Numbered from the stretch's first letter, positions 22,835-30,771 are shown. The stretch is 40,129 nucleotides of DNA from CAZOOA01 sp964581355 (GCA_964581355.1 CAZOOA010000021.1:1-40129), one strand, 5' to 3'. Numbers and translations: made by a program. Notes: a model not told the origin generated them from the letters alone.

Positions 22835-23524
22835 TTGACTTTGAAAAAATGCCTGGGCCTGATGCTGCCCCTGCTCTTGTTGGCAGCATTGGTTGGCTGT
22901 GGCGACGTGGAAATGGAAAACGGGGCGGCACAGGAGGATGATGCTGTGGCCATCGTGAATGGGGAGCCTGTTCCCCGGGATGAATTTGATGAAATGCTGG
23001 AGATGAGGATGGAGATGTACGAGATGCAGGAACCTGTAGGTGAAGGTGAAGAAGCGGCTGAAATGGATGAAATGATCAAACAGCAGACCCTGGATGAACT
23101 GATCGCTCAAACAGTGATCATGCAAAATGCGGAAGCCGAGGGTGTTGCTGCCGGGGAAGAGGATATCGAAGAACAGTACCAGCTTCTAAAAGGGCAGTAC
23201 GGGGAAGAGGAGTTTCAAGCACTCCTGGAAGAACAGAACATGACCTCCGAAACTTTACGGGAGAACATAGCTTACCAACTGGTGATCCAGGAATACATTG
23301 AAGAAAAAGCGGTAGAAGAACTGGGCGAAGAGGCGCTGGAAGTTACTGAAGACGAGCTGAAAGCTCTTTACGAACAGCACAGCATGCAGATGGAAGAACT
23401 CCCTGAGTTCGAAGAAATGAAACCCCAGTTGATCGAAATGGCCCAGCAGGATAAAATGCAGGAAGTAACCGGGGAGATTGTAAACCAACTGATTGAGGAA
23501 AGCGAGATCGAGGTTCTGCTTTAA
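22835..23524 (+). CDS. SurA-N-type chaperone lipoprotein lacking a PPIase domain
   Basis: A 229-residue lipoprotein: signal peptide with lipobox ALVGC at Cys22, then AIVNGEPVPRDEFDEML (the SurA/PrsA N-terminal entry block), a very acidic, methionine-rich helical region, and DELIAQTVIMQNAEAEGV plus the following helices. PrsA/SurA proteins fold secreted proteins outside the membrane. Here the sequence ends with the helical chaperone domain and no parvulin (rotamase) domain, which would need about 90 more residues. It starts at TTG 22835 with a strong AAAGGAGG. It is monocistronic, with a clear terminator about 180 nt downstream. Confidence 0.85.
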   Translation: MTLKKCLGLMLPLLLLAALVGCGDVEMENGAAQEDDAVAIVNGEPVPRDEFDEMLEMRMEMYEMQEPVGEGEEAAEMDEMIKQQTLDELIAQTVIMQNAEAEGVAAGEEDIEEQYQLLKGQYGEEEFQALLEEQNMTSETLRENIAYQLVIQEYIEEKAVEELGEEALEVTEDELKALYEQHSMQMEELPEFEEMKPQLIEMAQQDKMQEVTGEIVNQLIEESEIEVLL

Positions 23525-23972
23525 ATATCACCGGGCAAAAGCAATATACTGATCCAACCCAAAAAGTTATTCAGTGCTGGATAAACTTTCTTATTCGCAT
23601 TAATTCACCTGAATGCCCGATATTGCAGAGGCGATTTACGGTAAAACGGGCTTTTTGGGGTTGAACCATATACTATATTGGCATTTAGCAAAAAAGTTAT
23701 AGGGTCCCTCAATGAAGTCAATGAGGGACCCTTGTTAATTTGCTGGATACTACAGGTGCAGCTGCTTCAGCGTGGAAAACAAGTATTGCGGGGGCAAAAG
23801 CTCGCAATTATTTCCCGGGCAATTGTGTTCATTCAAATAACTGGAAATAAGCCTGGGGCTTTGGTGTGATCCTTTTTCACATTAGCTGAAGTGGTGTTGT
23901 GCTTTTCCCTTGGACTTGTCAATTAATATTTGATATGATAAAGGAAATAAAGAATGAGTCGGGGGTAGGCCC
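23525..23972. other. Intergenic region with an inverted repeat and a terminator
   Basis: A 448-base stretch without a credible gene; a 63-codon frame at 23678-23869 crosses the terminator and has no ribosome site. It holds an imperfect long-range inverted repeat, CAACCCAAAAAG (23555-23566) and CTTTTTGGGGTTG (23651-23663), and a strong hairpin at 23701-23732. The last 90 bases probably contain the promoter of the ModE-like gene, but no hexamer pair stands out. Confidence 0.55.
23701..23741 (+). terminator. Strong hairpin terminator
   Basis: A perfect 11-bp stem, AGGGTCCCTCA (23701-23711) with TGAGGGACCCT (23722-23732), has a 10-nt loop and is followed by TGTTAATTT. It probably ends the SurA-like transcript about 180 nt after its stop. 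Confidence 0.75.
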
Positions 23973-25172
23973 ATGACTGAGCGAGATATTCCCGGTAGTT
24001 TCAAGGTTTCCTTAGAGCTGGAGGGAGAAAAGAAGCTCTCCGGCGACGATCTTTTTGCCCTGCTGGACCAGATCGAAACGACTGGCTCCATCAGCCGGGC
24101 AGCTTCCAACCTGGGGGTTTCTTACCGTTATTCCTGGGGCCTTATTCAGAAAGCGGAAAGTGCCCTGGGCTTAAAGTTGGTTGACAAGCAGGCCGGCGGT
24201 GCTGCAGGAGGAGGTACTTTGCTGACCCGCGAGGGTCGGGACCTGTTAATGCAGTATCGGGCTTTTCGCAGTGAAATAAATGGTCAAATCAGCCGTTATC
24301 TTCCTGCCGACAGGGGCGATGCCGATCCTGTTTTTATCGAAGATAAACCAACACCACTAAAAGAGCCCGTATTGAATGAATCACCTGATGCCACCAGAAC
24401 CCTGGACTCTCATCTTATTTTGGCCAGCACCATGGAGCCCGTGGAAACGGGACTTTTGGATGTTTTGGAACAGGCTTTTTACCGTGAAAGCGGGATCCTG
24501 GTCCGCCACATTGCTGCAGGAAGCGGCCGGGCTTTAGAGATTGCTCGGGAAGGCCGGGTTGACCTGGTTTTAACTCATGCCCCGGAACTGGAGGAGCAAT
24601 TCATGCAGGAGGGCTGGGGTGCACTGAAGATCCATATTATGTCCAACCATTTTGTTGTGGTAGGCCCTGATTCAGACCCGGCGGGCATTAAGGATTCTTC
24701 CCGTGCCCCGGGTGTAGTGGAGGCTTTTCAAAGGATAGCCCAGGAAAAGGCTCCCTTCGTTAGCCGGGGGGACCGCTCAGGGACCCACCTGCGGGAAATG
24801 CAGATCTGGGAGATGGCAGGGGTTGATCCAGATGGTGATTGGCACATTAAGTCCGCCGGGCTGGTGGGCAACCTTGGCATATTGCGCCTGGCCCGGGAAA
24901 AACAGGCCTATACCCTGGTGGACCGGGCCAGTTATATTCTTTCCCGTCTTGCTCTCAAGGTTTTCTTCCAACGAGAGGAGCAAAAAGAGCTTTACCCCGA
25001 ACTGGTCAACCGTTTTGCCCTGACCCTGGTAAATCCTGAACGAGCAAGTTCTGTGCGTTTTGAAGAAGCTATAAAGTTTGCCCGTTGGCTTCAGGGAAGC
25101 GAGGCCAGGAGTATTATCCAGGGCTTCGGGGTGGAAACCTTTCATGCACCCCTGTTTTCCACAAGTGTATGA
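23973..25172 (+). CDS. ModE-type HTH fused to a TupA-like tungstate/molybdate-binding domain
   Basis: A 399-residue one-component regulator. Residues 1-110 are a ModE/LysR-type winged helix: LDQIETTGSISRAASNLGVS with YRYSWGLIQKAE, typical of ModE. Residues 145-395 are a periplasmic-binding-protein-like domain related to TupA: LILASTMEPVETGLLD replaces the TTTS loop, and AAGSGRALEIAREGRVDLVL (in order), SRGDRSGT and TLVDRASYI correspond to oxyanion-binding loops. Instead of the usual TOBE/Mop sensor, the effector domain seems to be a cytosolic relative of the transporter's binding protein. ATG 23973 follows GGGGGTAGG. It lies upstream of tupABC on the same strand, but tup has its own promoter. 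It probably regulates tup and perhaps molybdo/tungsto-enzyme genes. Confidence 0.88.
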   Translation: MTERDIPGSFKVSLELEGEKKLSGDDLFALLDQIETTGSISRAASNLGVSYRYSWGLIQKAESALGLKLVDKQAGGAAGGGTLLTREGRDLLMQYRAFRSEINGQISRYLPADRGDADPVFIEDKPTPLKEPVLNESPDATRTLDSHLILASTMEPVETGLLDVLEQAFYRESGILVRHIAAGSGRALEIAREGRVDLVLTHAPELEEQFMQEGWGALKIHIMSNHFVVVGPDSDPAGIKDSSRAPGVVEAFQRIAQEKAPFVSRGDRSGTHLREMQIWEMAGVDPDGDWHIKSAGLVGNLGILRLAREKQAYTLVDRASYILSRLALKVFFQREEQKELYPELVNRFALTLVNPERASSVRFEEAIKFARWLQGSEARSIIQGFGVETFHAPLFSTSV

Positions 25173-25356
25173 TTATGGATACGCATGATTAGGTAGTTAA
25201 AAAACCTTCAAGCAAAGCTGCTAATTTATTGTGCTTTAAGATCGATATGCACAGAAAGTTATAGCCAGCTGATTTATTGATCTTGGGTTAACCCGGACAT
25301 TGTGCCTGTTTCAGCAGAGGGGAAATTGTTCTTTTTTTATATTATCCCTGTCTTTA

Positions 25357-25386
25357 TTGACATTCTTTTTCATAATCATATATAAT
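25357..25386 (+). promoter_or_regulatory. Consensus promoter of the tup leader
   Basis: TTGACA (25357-25362), 18-nt spacer, TATAAT (25381-25386): both hexamers match consensus exactly. Transcription should start near 25393, about 440 nt before tupA. It is one of the best vegetative promoters in the window and implies that the structured leader is made in quantity. Confidence 0.82.
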
Positions 25387-25562
25387 GTATTTGTGTAAGG
25401 GAGAGTTGATATTTGCCATGTAGGTGATGTCTCCTGGAAAAAGAGTTTGCGGTAGGTGTATTATTTTTTTGCAGTCGCTATGCAGATTGGTGCATAGCGA
25501 AGCGTAAAATGAAAACGCTGTCATTTCTATGCCAACCGCCACAGTTTATCCAGGCCACAACC

Positions 25563-25824
25563 GGGGATGAAAATGGGTTTTCAAACCTGTTTCCCGCTTG
25601 GAGGAGGTCCGCTTTCCCTGTATCGGCGACTTTGTCAAGCGGCGATAAGCGCTTGGCGAAGTGAATGCTGGGAGCCGGCCCGGCGGGCATGGACGCCCGC
25701 CGCCTGCAACCGTGGCAGGACGCCTAAGTTTGCAGGTCGGACGGCGGAAGCTTGAACTGAGCCCTAGCGCTTTGCCGCGAAGATAACCGGAGCCGATACC
25801 TGGAAACGGAAACTCCATTCTCAT
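25563..25824 (+). ncRNA. Large structured RNA in the tupA leader (riboswitch or raiA-like ncRNA candidate)
   Basis: Helices read by eye: closing stem ATGAAAAT/ATTCTCAT (25567-25574/25817-25824, one mismatch); CCGCTTG/CAAGCGG (25594-25600/25636-25642); AAGCGCT/AGCGCTT (25647-25653/25766-25772), extended by GCGGC/GCCGC; a perfect 8-bp CGGCGGGC/GCCCGCCG hairpin (25681-25688/25695-25702); CCTGC/GCAGG (25703-25707/25732-25736). The unusually GC-rich core in an AT-rich gap, the compensating pairs and the partial copy at 8646-8730 all point to selection on RNA. Context (tungstate transporter) suggests a Mo/W-cofactor riboswitch. The size (~260 nt) and compact fold also fit large Firmicute ncRNAs such as the raiA motif. 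I cannot decide between these without a covariance search. Confidence 0.6.
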
Positions 25825-25834
25825 ACTAAGGGGG

Positions 25835-26791
25835 ATGAAAGCTATTTCCAGCATGAAAAGCAGTAGGAAAAAGTCCGTTAAGGCAAACAGAAATTTAAAT
25901 ATTATGTTTTTGTTACTGAGCATGGTTTGTCTGGCAGCTGTTGGGTGTGGAGAAGATCCTGCCACTGCTCCGCCAGAACCGGAAGAAGCGCCTGAAGCTG
26001 TAGAAGAAGAGGTGGAAGAAAATGATGTTGAACCCGAACCCGAACTAGCGGAGGAAATAATACTGGCAACGACGACCAGCACGTATGACTCCGGCTTGCT
26101 GAACGAGCTTCTTCCCGTATTCACAGAGCAGACCGGCATAGAAGTCCATGTGTTGTCCATGGGGACCGGTGCGGCCCTGGAGACAGGTCAAAGAGGTGAC
26201 GCCGACGTCTTGCTGGTCCACGACCGCCCATTGGAGTTGAAGTTGGTGGAGGAAGGTTACTTAACTGACCGTGAAGATGTTATGTATAATGACTTTATCC
26301 TCGTCGGCCCTCCGGAAGACCCGGCAGAAATTGAGGGTATGGAAAGTGTTTTGGACGCCTTTGCCAAGATCGCCGAGACAAAGGCCGGCTTTGCCTCCCG
26401 GGGTGATGATTCAGGGACCAACCGCATGGAGCTTTCCCTGTGGGAAGAAGCGGGCGTTGATCCATCGGGGGACTGGTACCGTTCCCTGGGCCAGGGGATG
26501 GGTGACACTTTGATGGTAGCCGATGATATGCTGATTTATTCCATGACCGACCGGGGCACTTACCTTTCCATGCGCCAAAACCTGGACCTGGAGATTGTCC
26601 TGGAGGGGGATCCCCTGCTTTTCAACCAGTATGGCATTATGGCGGTTAACCCGGAGAAGCACGACCACGTGGAATACGAAAGCGCTTTGAAGCTGATCGA
26701 GTTCTTCATGTCCTCTGAAGGGCAGGATTTAATGGCAGACTTCCAGATCGACGGGGAAAGCTTGTTTTTCCCGGGCTATGGTTTGGAGTAA
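25835..26791 (+). CDS. tupA: Tungstate ABC transporter substrate-binding lipoprotein TupA
   Basis: A 318-residue lipoprotein that captures tungstate (or molybdate) for TupBC. The signal peptide has a long basic n-region and lipobox AVGC at Cys38. A Pro/Glu-rich linker (about 41-73) precedes the binding domain. TupA oxyanion loops are ATTTSTYDSG (about 78-87), SMGTGAAL (about 108-114), SRGDDSGT (188-195) and MTDRGTYL. ATG 25835 directly abuts AAGGGGG, an unusually tight ribosome site; ATG 25853 is in frame but too far from it. The closing stem of the leader RNA ends 4 nt before that site, so RNA folding could control translation. It is followed after ~200 nt by tupB. Confidence 0.92.
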   Translation: MKAISSMKSSRKKSVKANRNLNIMFLLLSMVCLAAVGCGEDPATAPPEPEEAPEAVEEEVEENDVEPEPELAEEIILATTTSTYDSGLLNELLPVFTEQTGIEVHVLSMGTGAALETGQRGDADVLLVHDRPLELKLVEEGYLTDREDVMYNDFILVGPPEDPAEIEGMESVLDAFAKIAETKAGFASRGDDSGTNRMELSLWEEAGVDPSGDWYRSLGQGMGDTLMVADDMLIYSMTDRGTYLSMRQNLDLEIVLEGDPLLFNQYGIMAVNPEKHDHVEYESALKLIEFFMSSEGQDLMADFQIDGESLFFPGYGLE

Positions 26792-26890
26792 TCCGATCAA
26801 GGTGAATTAAGCGGATGGTAGTAATACTTACTGCCTATAATAGACGGAGCTGTGGGTCAGATGAGGAAACGGTAAGATGGAAGATAGAGA

Positions 26891-26920
26891 AACGTCCCCA
26901 TGCTTCTCCATGCTTCTCCA
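26891..26920. repeat. Degenerate repeat half plus tandem 10-mer
   Basis: AACGTCCCCATGCTTCTCC (26891-26909) resembles the right arm of the palindromic repeats at 1.2 and 15.7 kb (CGTCCCCCTGCTTCGC). TGCTTCTCCA then occurs twice in tandem (26901-26910, 26911-26920). It lies in the ~200-nt tupA-tupB gap, which otherwise shows nothing. Confidence 0.45.
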
Positions 26921-26992
26921 TTGTGCCTTATCAGGTAATTATGCTTTAAATGATTAAGAGTTGTGTACTGAGTTTAAAGGAGTGAATTTTAA

Positions 26993-27694
26993 TTGCCCGA
27001 TCTGCTTGAGGGGATCCTGGAAGCCTTTCATTTGATTATTAACCTGGATCCTGCGTTGATGAAAATCATTTCCCTTTCCCTTCAGGTTTCGGGAGCTGCT
27101 ATCATTATTGGCACCATCTTCGGCGTTCCCCTGGGGACATACCTGGGGTTGAAGCCAGAGCGGAAAACACGGTGGATCAGTAAGCTCATTTACACCTTTA
27201 TGGGGCTTCCCCCTGTAGTGGCGGGCGTGGTCATCCTGTTGCTGCTTTCACGGATGGGGCCGCTGGGTTTTCTTGGCTTGCTCTGGACACCCACAGCCAT
27301 GGTTATTGCCCAGCTGACCCTGGCGCTGCCCATTATCAGTGGACTGACCATGATTGGTGTCCGCAGCCGGGGCAAAGAAATTGAAGAAACGGCCAGGACC
27401 CTGGGCGCGGGAAAACTGCGTTCTGCCTGGACCGTGGTGCGGGAATCCCGCCTGGTGATCATGGGTGCGGTAGTTTCCGGCTTTGGGCGAGTTATTGCTG
27501 AGGTGGGTGCTGTAATGATTGTAGGAGGAAATATCGAGGGTGTTACCCGGGTGATGACAACGGCCATGGTCCTGGAATCCCGCAAGGGTAATTACGAGTT
27601 TGCCATTGGCCTGGGGCTGGTCCTGCTGATTATTTCTTACATCATCAACTCCTTGCTCTATTACTTGCAGAGAGGGGGGAGGCACGGTGTCTGA
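26993..27694 (+). CDS. tupB: Tungstate ABC transporter permease TupB
   Basis: A 233-residue inner-membrane permease of the molybdate/tungstate type, with about five to six hydrophobic segments. The cytoplasmic coupling loop EETARTLGAGKLRSAWTVV (about residues 132-150) carries the EAA-like motif. Other TupB blocks are MGLPPVVAGVVILLLLSRMG (in order) and GRVIAEVGAVMIVGGNIEG. The start is TTG 26993, 9 nt after AAAGGAG. The gene overlaps tupC by 8 bases, so the two are coupled. It works with TupA and the TupC ATPase. Confidence 0.93.
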   Translation: MPDLLEGILEAFHLIINLDPALMKIISLSLQVSGAAIIIGTIFGVPLGTYLGLKPERKTRWISKLIYTFMGLPPVVAGVVILLLLSRMGPLGFLGLLWTPTAMVIAQLTLALPIISGLTMIGVRSRGKEIEETARTLGAGKLRSAWTVVRESRLVIMGAVVSGFGRVIAEVGAVMIVGGNIEGVTRVMTTAMVLESRKGNYEFAIGLGLVLLIISYIINSLLYYLQRGGRHGV

Positions 27695-28496
27695 TCATAC
27701 AAATCATGCAAAACTTGCAAAGAACGCCCAAAACATAAACAACGACAACGACAACGCCCAAAGCAACTATGTGCTTTTGCGTGTAGAAAACCTTACCAAA
27801 AAATATGATAAAGAAGTCCTGCGGGTGGAAGATTTAACTATTGAAAAAGGAAAAATCTATGGGATCATCGGTCCCAGCGGTGCAGGCAAGAGCACGTTTT
27901 TAAGGATTGTCAATCTGCTGGAACCTCCTACTACGGGGAATATTTCCTTTAACGGCCATTTTGTTTCCATAAACAGCGGGGACGCCTTTACGGCCCAGCG
28001 GGAAATGACCCTGATGTTTCAGAAGCCCACCCTGTTTCGCACCAGTGTATTCGAGAATGTAGCCTACGGTTTGAAAGCGAGAAAGTATGACCGGGACACC
28101 ATCCAGGTCCGGGTTTCGGAGCTCCTGCAGAAAATTGGTCTGGCTGATTTTGCTCGTCGCCAGGCTACGTCCCTTTCCGGGGGAGAAGCCCAGCGGGTGG
28201 CCCTGGCCAGGGCTTTGGCTTTTAAACCCAAGCTGCTGTTGCTGGATGAACCCACGGCCAACTTGGATCCGACCAATATAGAAGTGATCGAAAACCTGAT
28301 CCAGGAGATGAACCGGGAAACGGAAGTAACGGTGATCATTGTTACGCACAATATCTTCCAGGCCAAACGTATTGCTCACCAGGTGATTTTTATTCACGAC
28401 GGACGGATTGTCGAAGCCGGCCCTACGGAGAAAATATTTACGGAACCTGAAGACCCTCGCACGAAAGCCTTCGTGGAGGGACGTATGGTATATTAG
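27687..28496 (+). CDS. tupC: Tungstate ABC transporter ATPase TupC
   Basis: A 269-residue ABC ATPase. After an Asn/Asp-rich leader (residues 8-27, low complexity) come Walker A GPSGAGKST, the Q loop LMFQKPTLF, signature LSGGEAQR, Walker B LLLLDEPTANLD and switch His in VTHNIFQA. There is no C-terminal TOBE domain, in line with TupC rather than ModC. GTG 27687 lies inside the end of tupB. The low-complexity start may not all be translated, because family proteins usually begin nearer LLRVENL. It converges on the HAD gene only 5 nt after its stop. Confidence 0.93.
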   Translation: MSDHTNHAKLAKNAQNINNDNDNAQSNYVLLRVENLTKKYDKEVLRVEDLTIEKGKIYGIIGPSGAGKSTFLRIVNLLEPPTTGNISFNGHFVSINSGDAFTAQREMTLMFQKPTLFRTSVFENVAYGLKARKYDRDTIQVRVSELLQKIGLADFARRQATSLSGGEAQRVALARALAFKPKLLLLDEPTANLDPTNIEVIENLIQEMNRETEVTVIIVTHNIFQAKRIAHQVIFIHDGRIVEAGPTEKIFTEPEDPRTKAFVEGRMVY

Positions 28497-28501
28497 GCAA
28501 G

Positions 28502-28981
28502 TTATCGACGCAGCGTGGCGATGATACGCTTAGGATTAAGAAAAAGCTGCAAGGCGTTATCGGTGCTGCGCACCAGGATATCTGCCCTGGACAGTATCTC
28601 AGCGGCGCAACCTTCTTCTTCCAGGACGGCAACGCCCAGACAGGCCTCTTCCAGCAGGCCGGCATCGTTGGCTCCGTTGCCCACGGCTGCAGTCTGCTGT
28701 GCCCCCAGCTCCCGGACAAAGTTGCGCTTTGCTTCCAATGTTTTATTCCCCGGCAGCACCTGCACCTTCACTTTATCTCCCAGGGCATCCTGCACCAGGG
28801 AAGCCGATCGGTTTGTGTCAGCCGTTAGGACATGGAGGGAGACTTTTTCCGCCAACGCCAGTAAAAGTTCCCGGGTGCTGGGGCGCAGTTTTCCGTCCAC
28901 TGTCAGGGTGCCGTTTAGGTCGAAGACAATGGTTTCAATAAGGTGTTTCTGTCTACCGGGTACATCAAATTCTATCCCCAT
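28502..28981 (-). CDS. HAD-family phosphatase related to soluble P-type-ATPase-like proteins
   Basis: A 159-residue HAD hydrolase. Motif I is FDLNGTLTVDG (catalytic Asp about 20; note Asn in the DxDGT position, the second Asp of the pair being replaced as in P-type-ATPase-like members), motif II LTADTN, a Lys in the ETKR/LEAKRNF region, and motif III VGNGANDAGLLEEA. The set matches the stand-alone P-type-ATPase-like HAD proteins. The substrate is unknown. ATG 28981 follows AGGAATT. It ends 5 nt from tupC on the opposite strand and lies 193 nt downstream of pstB. Confidence 0.85.
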   Translation of the reverse strand: MGIEFDVPGRQKHLIETIVFDLNGTLTVDGKLRPSTRELLLALAEKVSLHVLTADTNRSASLVQDALGDKVKVQVLPGNKTLEAKRNFVRELGAQQTAAVGNGANDAGLLEEACLGVAVLEEEGCAAEILSRADILVRSTDNALQLFLNPKRIIATLRR

Positions 28982-29158
28982 GGTAATTCCTGCCTTTCCA
29001 AAAGCATAAAATGGTATTTCCCTGTTTCGCCTCTGGTTGTCTCAGAAAAGAAGTGGGAAATTGCAATTCAAACTTTCCGCCTACTGCCCTGAAAGGCATG
29101 TGTCAATTGTATCAACTACTCCGTCCCCAGGCAAATTATTAAGATGCTACTGCTTTAG

Positions 29159-29176
29159 AAGGCGGCTAGCCGCCTT
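29159..29176. terminator. Perfect palindrome after pstB
   Basis: AAGGCGGCTAGCCGCCTT (29159-29176) is a perfect 18-bp palindrome that overlaps the first bases of the pstB stop codon. It would form a GC-rich hairpin in the pst transcript but has no T tract on either strand. It may be a factor-dependent terminator, an mRNA 3' stabiliser or a protein site. Confidence 0.5.
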
Positions 29177-29924
29177 AACCCAAATAGCCATCCAGATAGC
29201 TTTTCGTTTGCTCATTTTCCGGCCGGTTAAACAGCTCCTCGGTTGGCTTGTACTCCACCAATTCGCCTTCCCAGAGAAAGGCGGAGTGGTGAGCGATGCG
29301 GCGGGCCTGCCCCAGGTTGTGGGTTACAATAATAATGGAAACGTGCTCTGCCAGCCTGACCAGCGCTTCTTCGATGCGGGCTGTTGCTTTCGGATCCAGG
29401 GAGGAGCAAGGTTCGTCCAGCAAGATCAAGTCCGGGTTTAAAGTCAGTGAGCGGGCAATACAGAGGCGCTGCTGCTGTCCCCCTGAAAGTTTGGATGCCG
29501 GCAGGTGCATGCGGTCTTTGACCTCTTCGTAGAGTCCGGTTAGTTTTAATTTTTCAGTGATGATTTCTTTCAGTTCTTTTTTGCCGGCATTGTTATGGTA
29601 TTTTAAAGCATAAGACATATTTTTGTAAATGGTGAAAGGAAATGGTGTCGGCACCTGGAAGACAATCCCCACTTTTTTGCGCAGGGTATCGCTGGGAATA
29701 TCCTCGATGTTTTTACCCTGGAACAAGATTTCTCCTGCTACCGATGCTTCTGTTTCTTCTTCCAGCAGGCGGTTCAAAGATTTCAGCAGCGTAGTCTTGC
29801 CACAGCCGGAAGGACCCAGCAGGGCTGTAATGCGTTTCTGGGGGAAGGCCAGGGAAATATCATGTAAAACCGGGGTATGCCCGTAAGAGACATGGACATT
29901 TTTTAATTTCATCACTTCATTCAT
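29175..29924 (-). CDS. pstB: Phosphate ABC transporter ATPase PstB
   Basis: A 249-residue ATPase of the high-affinity phosphate transporter. Walker A GPSGCGKTT, Q loop VFQVPTPFPFTIYKNM (the PFP/TIYxN block is a PstB hallmark), signature LSGGQQQRLCIARSL, Walker B LILLDEPCSSLDP and VTHNLGQARRIAH. ATG 29924 overlaps the stop of pstA (ATGA). It is last in pstSCAB; phoU, which usually follows pstB, is absent, and the palindrome at 29159 follows instead. Confidence 0.93.
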   Translation of the reverse strand: MNEVMKLKNVHVSYGHTPVLHDISLAFPQKRITALLGPSGCGKTTLLKSLNRLLEEETEASVAGEILFQGKNIEDIPSDTLRKKVGIVFQVPTPFPFTIYKNMSYALKYHNNAGKKELKEIITEKLKLTGLYEEVKDRMHLPASKLSGGQQQRLCIARSLTLNPDLILLDEPCSSLDPKATARIEEALVRLAEHVSIIIVTHNLGQARRIAHHSAFLWEGELVEYKPTEELFNRPENEQTKSYLDGYLG

Positions 29925-30760
29925 CTGTTATCACGACGCTTTCTTGTAAAAAGAGTTGCCACAAGAGCATAGGTGCCCAGCAAAATTAGCAGCAGGACCA
30001 GGGCTGTACCGTAGGCATGGTCCACCGAAATCCTTTCTGAGGCCAGGATATAGAGGTGGTAGGGCAGGGCCATGACAGGCCTGGTCAATGATGTGGGGGC
30101 CGAGGCCGATAAAACAGCAGCTGTCAGCATGATGGGAGCTGTGGCCCCCATGGCATAAACTACGGCCAGCAGGATGCCGGAGACAATGTCATTTTTTGTC
30201 TGTGGCAGGATGATGCGGAAAAATGTATGTGCCCGGGAAATGCCCAGGGCATACGAAGCCAACACCTGCTCCTTGTTGGTTTCGGCCAGGGCTTTTTCTG
30301 TATTAACGGCAACAATAGGGAAAATCATTATGGCCAGGGTTAGCCCGCCGGCTAACAGGGAATAGCCCATACCCATAAAAACAACAAAGAACGTGTAGCC
30401 GAACAATCCCAAGACGATGGAAGGAATGCCGGCGATGCATTGGATGACCAACCGGATCCCCGAGTTGATATAGGTGTTGCGGCAGTACAGGTACAGATAC
30501 AGGGCTGTGGCTGCACCCAAAAGAGAGGCCGCTGTAGTGCTGACCGCACCCAAAGCCAAAGTTCCCATAATCGCCGGGAAAATTCCTCCTTCTGTCCCCA
30601 GGGGCATGCCGGAAGGAGAGTCCAGCAGGAATTCAATGCTCAACGATGACCAGCCGTGAATAAAGATATGGGAGATAATAAATGCTGCTGCCGTCAGCAC
30701 CAGGGTTACAGACAGGAAAAGCCAGGTTTTGATCAAAAAACCGTCCAAAATACGCTGCAT
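29921..30760 (-). CDS. pstA: Phosphate ABC transporter permease PstA
   Basis: A 279-residue permease with about six hydrophobic segments. Conserved PstA blocks: GGIFPAIMGTLALGAVST, NTYINSGIRLVIQCIAGIPS (in order), IVLGLFGYTFFVV and the coupling loop ASYALGISRAHTFFRIILPQ. It pairs with PstC to form the phosphate channel. ATG 30760 follows GAGGTG. It is 11 nt downstream of pstC and overlaps pstB by four bases. Confidence 0.93.
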   Translation of the reverse strand: MQRILDGFLIKTWLFLSVTLVLTAAAFIISHIFIHGWSSLSIEFLLDSPSGMPLGTEGGIFPAIMGTLALGAVSTTAASLLGAATALYLYLYCRNTYINSGIRLVIQCIAGIPSIVLGLFGYTFFVVFMGMGYSLLAGGLTLAIMIFPIVAVNTEKALAETNKEQVLASYALGISRAHTFFRIILPQTKNDIVSGILLAVVYAMGATAPIMLTAAVLSASAPTSLTRPVMALPYHLYILASERISVDHAYGTALVLLLILLGTYALVATLFTRKRRDNR

Positions 30761-30771
30761 CGGCTTGCACC

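Larger units (their letters stand above)
25173..25834 (+). other. 662-base region: tup promoter and long structured leader
   Basis: No protein gene is supported here. The first 180 bases are plain AT-rich sequence. A consensus promoter lies at 25357-25386. From the predicted start near 25393 the remaining ~440 nt form a leader with a 9-bp hairpin, TCGCTATGC/GCATAGCGA (25475-25483/25492-25500), and the large folded element at 25563-25824. Confidence 0.65.

Noticed and set aside
23678..23869. 63-codon open frame
   Set aside because: It crosses a strong terminator hairpin and has no ribosome site.
25475..25500. Leader hairpin as an intrinsic terminator
   Set aside because: The T run lies before the stem, not after it, so it cannot terminate plus-strand transcription.
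25546..26160. Minus-strand 204-codon frame opposite tupA and its leader
   Set aside because: It is a shadow of tupA codon bias and of the GC-rich RNA; no ribosome site, serine-rich nonsense translation.
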